Shown: in pieces, positions 17,923-24,311 of the stretch
How the letters are laid out: every line of letters starts with the position of its first letter
Numbering within the stretch: position 1 is the first letter of the stretch
Assembly (NCBI GenBank): GCA_022794265.1
Contig: JAAWEK010000024.1
Location: 19,780-83,779, forward strand
Direction: 5' to 3'
Length of the DNA: 64,000 nucleotides
From: Lachnospiraceae bacterium
GTDB lineage: Bacteria > Bacillota > Clostridia > Lachnospirales > Lachnospiraceae
The notes under the pieces: model-generated
The model's database searches: none
Told to the model about the DNA's origin: nothing
What the model saw: only the letters and a program-made list of their open reading frames with translations
Program-made: the position numbers and the translations under genes

Positions 17923-19253
17923 TGATGCCTAATGTTATAGATTTATTTTCTGGATGCGGAGGATTGGCTTTAGGATTTGAAAAAGCTGGTTTTGATATTG
18001 TTGCGGGAATCGAGCTAATGCCTGAGGCTTGTAAGACAATATCATATAATCTTTCTTGGCGGTATGGAAAAGAAGAAACACATATCTGTGGAGACATTAC
18101 AGAGATAGATGGTAAGATTTTTAAGGATAGAATTGGTGAAGAGGGTTGTATTGTTATTGGTGGACCACCTTGCCAAGCATATTCTATGGCAGGGAGAGGA
18201 AAACTGAAATCTCTTGGGGAAGAACGTGTAAATATAAAAGATGCACGCGGATATTTATATCAGGATTTTTTGAGATTTGTATTTGATATGGATGCAAGGG
18301 CCGTTGTTATGGAAAATGTTCCTGAGTCAACAAACTTTGGAGGACAGAACATACCAGAAATTGTATGTAAAAAATTAACAGAACATGGATATGTGGCATA
18401 TTGGACAATATTAAATTCTGCTGATTATGGAGTACCACAAGTAAGAGAAAGAGTATTTGTAATTGCTATTAAGAACGAGGAAACCAAAAGAGTAAAATTA
18501 CCAATGCCTACAAATCGAAGCATTACGGATGAACTTACACAACATCAGAAAAGATTTGAAGGTTATAAGTCATATACTTTTTTCGAAGAGCCAAATGGAA
18601 CAGAGGGCATAGAAAAAACATGGACAACTATTGGAGATGCTTTTTCTGATCTACCAATTTTGTTTCCAAATGCCAAAACAAAGTATAAATCGGTTGCATT
18701 AAATATTGAATATCCATATAGAAGTGAAGCTCAAAATGAGTTTCAAACAATGATGAGAAATTGGTATGGTAAAGAGATATTTGGTGTTTCAGCAAATTCT
18801 TTTAGAAGAAATACAAGAGATTTTCCTATATTTGAGAGAATGAAACAAGGAGATAATTATATTGCTGCATCGAAAATTGCAGATGAATTATTCGAGAAGG
18901 AAGCTAAAGTATTTGGATATGAAAGGGATAGTGAAGAGTATATAAAGCTTCATGACAAAATGGTTCCTCAGTATGACAGGGAAAAATTCGAAAATAAATG
19001 GAAACGATTGGATGAGTTAAAACCATCACATACTTTAGTAGCTCATTTGGCAAAAGATACTTATAGTCATATTCATCCATGGGAACCAAGAGGAATATCT
19101 GTAAGAGAGGCGGCGAGAATCCAGTCCTTTCCGGATGATTTTTACTTTGATTGTTCCATGGGAGATGCATATAAACAAATAGGAAATGCTGTGCCGCCAT
19201 TACTTGCTTTGGGTGTGGCAAAAGCTGTATACCATACTTTTAAGGAGGATTAG
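17922..19253 (+). CDS. DNA (cytosine-5) methyltransferase 1
   Basis: A 443-residue enzyme transferring a methyl group from S-adenosylmethionine to C5 of cytosine in DNA. All main motifs are in canonical order: motif I DLFSGCGGLALGFEKAGF (SAM binding), motif IV GGPPCQAYS with catalytic Cys84, motif VI MENVP, motif VIII QVRERVFVIA, motif IX ISVREAARIQSFPDDF and motif X QIGNAVPP. The target-recognition region between VIII and IX is long (about 170 residues), so recognition specificity cannot be inferred. It starts with ATGATG overlapping the previous stop by one base. It probably protects the host DNA from the operon's nuclease activity. Confidence 0.93.
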   Translation: MMPNVIDLFSGCGGLALGFEKAGFDIVAGIELMPEACKTISYNLSWRYGKEETHICGDITEIDGKIFKDRIGEEGCIVIGGPPCQAYSMAGRGKLKSLGEERVNIKDARGYLYQDFLRFVFDMDARAVVMENVPESTNFGGQNIPEIVCKKLTEHGYVAYWTILNSADYGVPQVRERVFVIAIKNEETKRVKLPMPTNRSITDELTQHQKRFEGYKSYTFFEEPNGTEGIEKTWTTIGDAFSDLPILFPNAKTKYKSVALNIEYPYRSEAQNEFQTMMRNWYGKEIFGVSANSFRRNTRDFPIFERMKQGDNYIAASKIADELFEKEAKVFGYERDSEEYIKLHDKMVPQYDREKFENKWKRLDELKPSHTLVAHLAKDTYSHIHPWEPRGISVREAARIQSFPDDFYFDCSMGDAYKQIGNAVPPLLALGVAKAVYHTFKED

Positions 19254-19257
19254 TTAT

Positions 19258-20157
19258 ATGGGAATACTTGAAGAAATCAGAGAGTGTTTTGCATCGACTC
19301 AGAATGGTGCAAGAGATTTACGATCACTTTCAAAAGAATTTCCGGCAATGGTTATTAGAAATAATGATGGCTATGGTGTTGCGATAGAGTTTAATGATGA
19401 GAGAGATATATCAGAAAACTTTGCAAATAGCCGATTGTTTACACAGATAATCAGGATTGAAAATGATGAAAGGAAATACCTTATCTTAAGTTGTATGAGG
19501 GATAGCCTGAGATATGAATTTGCAACTGTATGTGCACAATTTGTTGAGCCAGGGCTAGATGGCATTGAAAGAAAAAATCTGTTGGATGATCCACTTAACT
19601 GGTGGAAACAATGGCGAGAATTGATGGGAAATACTATATCAAACAGGGAGGCATATAGTGTTATAGCAGAAATGATGGTTTTGGATGATTTATATAAAAA
19701 AGATAATTCAGTAGAATGGGCTGCAGTGATATCTGGAAGTCATGATATAGAAGGAGATCAGGGAAGTTATGAAGTTAAATCGACAATAAAAAGATATGGA
19801 GCTTCAATAACTATCTCAAGCCAGCATCAACTGCAGAGTTTAAAAAGACTATATTTGTATTTTTGTCGATTGGAACAGTCGAAAGAAGGTGTTTCAATAA
19901 ATGATATGAAAAATAAGTTAGTTGAAGATGGTTATGATAAAGAAAAAATAGAACAGCAACTTTTTCATCTTGGGTATGAGAAAGGTGCAAGTGTTAGAGA
20001 AGATAAATATAAAGTTTTAGAAAAGAGAAAGTACGAGGTAGACGATAAATTTCCAAGAATAGTGGATTCATCATTTAAGGGAGATCATATTCCAGATTTG
20101 GTGACACAGATAACATATACTATTGATTTAGATGGCTTGGAATACAACGTATGGTGA
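19258..20157 (+). CDS. PD-(D/E)XK motif protein (DUF4420-like), putative nuclease
   Basis: The start is ATG 19258 behind AAGGAGG, four bases after the methyltransferase stop; an earlier in-frame start lies inside that gene. The product is 299 residues. The nuclease signature is seen as EGDQGSYEVKST: Asp167, Glu172 and Lys174 form the D...ExK core. The N-terminal RNNDGYGVAIEF segment and the overall length fit the DUF4420 'PD-(D/E)XK motif protein' family that accompanies Z1 and MutL/MORC-like genes. It is the best candidate for the DNA-cutting subunit of this operon. The C-terminal third contains a winged-helix-like stretch (VSINDMKNKLVEDGYDKEKI). Confidence 0.85.
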   Translation: MGILEEIRECFASTQNGARDLRSLSKEFPAMVIRNNDGYGVAIEFNDERDISENFANSRLFTQIIRIENDERKYLILSCMRDSLRYEFATVCAQFVEPGLDGIERKNLLDDPLNWWKQWRELMGNTISNREAYSVIAEMMVLDDLYKKDNSVEWAAVISGSHDIEGDQGSYEVKSTIKRYGASITISSQHQLQSLKRLYLYFCRLEQSKEGVSINDMKNKLVEDGYDKEKIEQQLFHLGYEKGASVREDKYKVLEKRKYEVDDKFPRIVDSSFKGDHIPDLVTQITYTIDLDGLEYNVW

Positions 20158-20171
20158 ACTGAGGAGAAATA

Positions 20172-21434
20172 ATGTTTAGAGTAATTGAAACCTTTAGTGG
20201 AATAGGTAGCCAGGCAAAGGCATTATATAATATCAGTAGTAATTATGAAATTGTAAATACAGCAGACTGGGATATAAATGCGATATCGGCATATTGTATG
20301 ATACATAAAGGAAAAATAGATACAGAGAAATATAAGGATGTAAGTGATTCTGATATAATTGAATTCCTGAAGGGATTTACTCTTAGTTCTGATGGTAAAA
20401 AGGCTATGAATGAAAAGTCATTTTCAAGGCTTCCAATGGAAGTTAAAAGAATGTTGTATTCTGCTATTAAGGAAACAAACAATCTTGTAAGTATAACTGA
20501 TATAAAAGGTTGTGATATACCTGAAAATATTGATTTATTTACTTATTCATTTCCATGCCAGGATTTATCACTTTGTGGTTGTTGGCATGGAAATAAGAGT
20601 GGTATAGCTAAGGATGCTCATAATCGTTCTGGAATGCTTTGGGAAGTTGAGAGAATTTTGCTTGAGATGCGTGAAGACAGACGGCAGCTTCCACGATTTC
20701 TAGTCATGGAAAATGTATGTAATATTTTATCGAAACCGCATGAAGAGGATTTTGGGAACTGGAAATCTACTTTAAGTGAGTTGGGATATTACAATAAAAT
20801 ATACAGATTAAATGCTAAAAATTTTGGTATTCCACAAAAAAGGGAACGCGCTTATATGATAAGTATTTTGTGTAACAACAATGAAGATATGATTACAAAG
20901 ATTGAGAATTATTTTTTTGAAAATAATCTTGAAGATGTTACTGTAGCAAATACGATAAAGAGAAGAAAATTAATGCTTAAAGATATTTTATGTTTAGATT
21001 ATAAAAATAATTCTGCATACAAGAAGGAAGCAGATGCAAGTAAACCAAATGATACGCCATCAAGAAAGAAGATATATGAGGATAATGATATGCTTTATGA
21101 TGGAAAGCAGATTAATGAGATTTTTGTAAATACAGTAACGACAAAACAGGACAGAAATCCAAATTCAGGTTTAATAACATATAAAAACTATGCTAGAGGG
21201 AAGACAAAATGGAGATACCTCACTCCAAGAGAATGTTTTAAGCTCATGGGGTTTGATGAAGCAGATTTTGAACATGTAATTAGTAATAATCCACAGATTA
21301 CCAAGGGCAGAACAATGTATTCAACAGAAAAGCTTATTAAAATGGCGGGAAATAGTATTGTTGTTGATGTGTTGGAAGCAATATTTAAACAGATTATGGA
21401 AATTAATAAAGAGTTTTTTGGCGAAAGAGAATGA
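20172..21434 (+). CDS. DNA (cytosine-5) methyltransferase 2
   Basis: A 420-residue second m5C methyltransferase, distinct from the upstream one. Motif I is ETFSGIGSQAKAL, motif IV is SFPCQDLS with catalytic Cys129, motif VI is MENV, motif VIII QKRERAYMISIL, motif IX LTPRECFKLMGF and motif X KMAGNSIVVDVL. An insert of about 50 residues lies between motifs I and IV. Translation starts at ATG 20172 behind GAGGAGA, 14 bases after the PD-(D/E)XK gene. Two unlike cytosine methyltransferases in one operon suggest an asymmetric recognition site needing one enzyme per strand, or two recognition sequences. Which applies cannot be read from the sequence. Confidence 0.92.
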   Translation: MFRVIETFSGIGSQAKALYNISSNYEIVNTADWDINAISAYCMIHKGKIDTEKYKDVSDSDIIEFLKGFTLSSDGKKAMNEKSFSRLPMEVKRMLYSAIKETNNLVSITDIKGCDIPENIDLFTYSFPCQDLSLCGCWHGNKSGIAKDAHNRSGMLWEVERILLEMREDRRQLPRFLVMENVCNILSKPHEEDFGNWKSTLSELGYYNKIYRLNAKNFGIPQKRERAYMISILCNNNEDMITKIENYFFENNLEDVTVANTIKRRKLMLKDILCLDYKNNSAYKKEADASKPNDTPSRKKIYEDNDMLYDGKQINEIFVNTVTTKQDRNPNSGLITYKNYARGKTKWRYLTPRECFKLMGFDEADFEHVISNNPQITKGRTMYSTEKLIKMAGNSIVVDVLEAIFKQIMEINKEFFGERE

Positions 21435-21993
21435 CAACTAATCAAAAGAAATCATTAATGTTGCTTTTTCCTGTCAAAATATAATGACGAAACGTTAAGC
21501 TGTATAAGTATAAGAAATTAACAGGGGCATTAATGATTTGTCGGATAAGCTAAAAGGTGTAGAGATGGATTTGATATATTCTTTGATAACGGATGAGTTT
21601 GTTACAAAAACTAACAATTGATGTAGGAATAAATATATTAGAAATGGATTAAGTTATTGTTTAATCAATAGTCTTATTAAGCTAATCGCATTATTGATGG
21701 TAACGTTGATAAAAAAATCATTTTGATGAGTTAAGATTTTAATATATAATAAGAGTGTTTCATTAAATAAAAAATATTAAGAAGTGTTTAAGATAAAAGT
21801 GGATAGAGAAAAAATAAATATGTTTAAGAATATTCATACATATAAAGGTTTAATTTGCGGGGTAAGTGCAAGGGAGGCTTTAATTGTAAGCTGAATCTGA
21901 AATTTTATTGTTAAGCATAAAAGAGAAAACTTTACAGTTTCAAAATTGGAGAGGGTGCTGGATAATGGAGAGATTGTGTGGAAGAGAGGTGAT
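21435..21993. other. Decayed spacer between methyltransferase 2 and vsr, with a fragment resembling the helicase wreck
   Basis: No intact gene is seen in these ~560 AT-rich bases. At 21557-21577, 20 of 21 bases match 22472-22492 inside the helicase remnant downstream of vsr. The matching frame reads RCRDGFDI with FFDN soon after, like the helicase TDGFDIYQLFD segment, so this appears to be a more decayed copy. Another coding-like scrap (around 21821-21891, reading YKGLICGVSAREAL) is not identified. The DNA is otherwise low-complexity. Confidence 0.5.
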
Positions 21994-22455
21994 ATGATGG
22001 ATGTTTTAACAAAAGAGCAGCGTAGAAAGAATATGCAGCATATCAAAGCTAAAGATACAAAAATTGAAATTATACTTAGAAAAGCTTTGTGGGAAAAAGG
22101 ATACCGTTATAGAAAAAATTATGACAAACTTCCTGGTAAACCGGATATTGTTTTGATAAAATATAAAATCGCTATTTTTTGTGATGGAGAATTTTTTCAT
22201 GGTAAGGATTGGGAAGTGCTTAAACCAAAGCTTGAAAAAAGTAATAATGGACAATTTTGGATAAGTAAAATATCAAGAAATAGGGAACGTGATGATGAAA
22301 TAAATAAGAATTTGTTATTTGAAGGATGGACAGTTATTCGCTTTTGGGGTGATGAAATAAAAAGGCATACAGATGAGTGTGTAAAGGTTATTGAGGAAAC
22401 AATCTTTAATATACAAATGAATGATATGGATATGCAATATAGTAACATTGAATGA
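21994..22455 (+). CDS. vsr: Vsr-type very short patch repair endonuclease
   Basis: A 153-residue protein, normal for Vsr, starting at ATG 21994 (or the next ATG, 21997) behind GAGAGGTG. It carries the family's N-terminal TKEQRRKNMQHIKAKDTKIE segment, the GKPDIV motif with the likely catalytic Asp51, and the metal/cofactor region FCDGEFFHGKDW with His69. Vsr nicks 5' of T in T:G mismatches that arise when 5-methylcytosine deaminates, and so offsets the mutagenic effect of m5C methyltransferases. Its place after two such enzymes fits. It is separated from them by 560 decayed bases, so it may have its own promoter or have been acquired separately. Confidence 0.92.
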   Translation: MMDVLTKEQRRKNMQHIKAKDTKIEIILRKALWEKGYRYRKNYDKLPGKPDIVLIKYKIAIFCDGEFFHGKDWEVLKPKLEKSNNGQFWISKISRNRERDDEINKNLLFEGWTVIRFWGDEIKRHTDECVKVIEETIFNIQMNDMDMQYSNIE

Positions 22456-22853
22456 CGGCGACAAGCCTAGAGTGTACAGATGGATTTGATATCTATCAGT
22501 TATTTGACCACCATATTGCATATGAGATTCGTTTACAAAAAGCATTAGAGGAAATATGTTATATCCTTTTCATAACTTTGGGGTAACAGAAAAGAGGATA
22601 CTAGACAGTGGCTTTAACAGAAGAGGACAGTTAGGAAAGTCAGAGAGAATGCAATTGCAAAGTTAGAGAAGGATAAACGAGAAAATGGATTAGATTATAT
22701 TTTTACGGTAGATAGTTTTAATGAATAGATATCCCATGTGTAAAACAAGTGGTAATGCTTCAACCAACGGAATCAGCCATGTGTTATAGAAAGAATTATT
22801 CTAGTCCTTATATGAATACCTGTTTTCAATTGTATGCAAAGTATACAAATTAA
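22452..22853 (+). pseudogene. SF2 helicase remnant (DUF3427-associated DEAD/DEAH type)
   Basis: Four peptide pieces in different frames fall in the order expected for this helicase family. Piece 1 (from 22452) reads TATSLECTDGFDIYQLFD then HHIAYEIRLQKALEE, corresponding to motif III TATPERTDGFDI. Piece 2 (from 22556) reads MLYPFHNFGVTEKR. Piece 3 (from 22648) reads AKLEKDKRENGLDYIFTVD then SFNE. Piece 4 (from 22725) reads IDIPCVKQVVMLQPTESA and, after a gap, RKNYSSPYMNT. In intact relatives 'FTVDxFNEGIDIP' is motif V and 'QQLGRGLRK' (motif VI) follows; here motif VI is deleted. Everything before motif III and after this point is gone. The start codon region overlaps the vsr stop. Recognition is from memory of the family. 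Confidence 0.75.
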
Positions 22854-22888
22854 CCCAAATACAATCCGAATGAAAGAAGGCCAATGAA

Positions 22889-23290
22889 GTGAAAGCAATC
22901 CAAGTTGTGGCAGCCGTTATATGTAACCATGAAACACAAAAAGAAAAAATATTTGCAACCCAGAGAGGATATGGAGAGTTCAAAGGCGGCTGGGAATTTC
23001 CCGGAGGAAAAGTTGAGGCAGGAGAAACTCTGGAAGAAGCGTTAAAAAGAGAAATCCGGGAAGAACTGGACACGGAAATCCATGTAGGCGAATTAATTGA
23101 TACCATAGAATATGACTATCCTCAGTTTCACCTGACGATGCACTGTTTTTGGTGTACGGTAACATCGGGAGAATTACATCTGAAAGAACATGAAGCCGCG
23201 AAATGGCTTACCAGGGAAACCATTGACAGCGTAGAATGGCTGCCGGCGGATATAGGAATCATAAAACAGATTAAACAAAAATTAAAATAA
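22889..23290 (+). CDS. MutT-like Nudix hydrolase (8-oxo-dGTP diphosphatase type)
   Basis: A GTG at 22889 is preceded by AGAAGG at 8 bp and gives a 133-residue protein, the usual size for MutT. The Nudix box is complete: GGKVEAGETLEEALKREIREEL (residues ~39-60; the GX5EX7REUXEE pattern is satisfied). Gly-Trp-Glu-Phe-Pro just before it is the MutT-type substrate segment. It hydrolyses nucleoside triphosphates, most likely oxidised dGTP or dCTP analogues, to the monophosphate and pyrophosphate. In Firmicutes such genes often sit beside DUF3427-type helicases; here the neighbour is just such a helicase remnant, so this may be the surviving half of that module. Confidence 0.92.
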   Translation: MKAIQVVAAVICNHETQKEKIFATQRGYGEFKGGWEFPGGKVEAGETLEEALKREIREELDTEIHVGELIDTIEYDYPQFHLTMHCFWCTVTSGELHLKEHEAAKWLTRETIDSVEWLPADIGIIKQIKQKLK

Positions 23291-23314
23291 TATAAATAGA
23301 AAAGGAGACATCTC

Positions 23315-24133
23315 ATGAATTTAACGGGAAAAGAATTAGCAGCAGCAATCTACAAGCGTTTAAAAGAAACTACTTCAAAACCCACAGTCGTTTTTGAACT
23401 GGAAGAAGGTGCAGCAGGAATTTTACATAGTAAAATAGGAGGAGCTTTTTTTGTGCCGGAGGGCATGGAAGCGCCGAAAAATACTGAAACCGGGGAAGCA
23501 TTATATCTGCTGGCGCAGATAAATTTTGAAGAGCTGCCCCCAATGGAGGATATTCCGAAACAAGGGTTACTGCAGATATTCATTGACGGAAAGGACGACC
23601 TCTATGGCTGTGATTTTGATAATGAAGCGAACCAGAAAGGCTGGCGTATCCGTTTTATAGAAAATCTGCCTTCTGCCGAAGAAATCAGACCGGAGCAGAT
23701 ACAGGAAACCGAATGGACAGAGGAGACATCGCTGCCATTGGAAAGCCCGACAGTGTACCAGTTGACCGGAAGAAGGGAAGACCAGCCGGTTAGTATCAAT
23801 GATTACCGTTTTGATGAAATGTTAACAAAGTATTGTTCGGATCTGATTCCGGAGGGAGTAGAAGGATTTTTTGATTTGGACGATGATGAGGAAATGTATG
23901 AAATATTTGAAGAGCATGACTGTCAGTTTGGCGGTTATCCTACGTTTACACAAACAGATCCAAGAGAATATATGGATAATGAGGCGGATGTGCCGGAAAT
24001 TCTTTTGTTTCAGCTGGATACGACAGAAGGTATCATGTGGGGAGACAGCGGCGTCGGCAATTTCTTCATAAAAAAAGAAGACCTGATAAAAAAAGATTTT
24101 TCAAAGGTCTGGTACAACTGGGACTGTTGTTAA
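23315..24133 (+). CDS. YwqG-like DUF1963 protein
   Basis: A 272-residue protein starting at ATG 23315 behind AAAGGAGA, 24 bp after the Nudix gene. DUF1963/YwqG features are clear: SKIGGAFFVPEGM, LAQINFEELPP followed by GLLQIFI, QFGGYPTFTQTDPRE, and the C-terminal ILLFQLDT...IMWGDSGVGNFFI. Length and motif order are normal. The function of the family is unknown, although the beta-rich fold is structurally characterised. It is cytosolic, with no signal peptide. It probably shares a transcript with the Nudix gene. Confidence 0.88.
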   Translation: MNLTGKELAAAIYKRLKETTSKPTVVFELEEGAAGILHSKIGGAFFVPEGMEAPKNTETGEALYLLAQINFEELPPMEDIPKQGLLQIFIDGKDDLYGCDFDNEANQKGWRIRFIENLPSAEEIRPEQIQETEWTEETSLPLESPTVYQLTGRREDQPVSINDYRFDEMLTKYCSDLIPEGVEGFFDLDDDEEMYEIFEEHDCQFGGYPTFTQTDPREYMDNEADVPEILLFQLDTTEGIMWGDSGVGNFFIKKEDLIKKDFSKVWYNWDCC

Positions 24134-24173
24134 GAGAAAATGTATATTTTTTGTGAAAAATTCTTCTGTGAGG

Positions 24174-24201
24174 TTACAATATCCTTAAATGTGTGTATAA
24201 T
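24174..24201 (+). promoter_or_regulatory. Candidate sigma-A promoter for the P-type ATPase gene
   Basis: TTACAA (24174-24179) and TATAAT (24196-24201) are separated by 16 bp, about 110 bp before the first plausible start of the ATPase gene. Confidence 0.55.
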
Positions 24202-24311
24202 GTAAAAAGAATCCTATCATAAATCAAATAACCGGATATAGAGAAAAGGACAAAAGAAATCACGGGAAGAAGGAGAATATGCAGACTATCTGAGCAGGCA
24301 GACAAGGCATT

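Noticed and set aside
22830-22848. Small dyad TTGTAT-N7-ATACAA before the Nudix gene as an operator
   Set aside because: It overlaps the coding debris of the helicase remnant and is short enough to arise by chance.
24279-24293. TGA as selenocysteine or reassigned codon in the ATPase leader
   Set aside because: No selenocysteine-type hairpin was seen after the TGA, the position would be codon 5, and TGA serves as a normal stop in other genes here.
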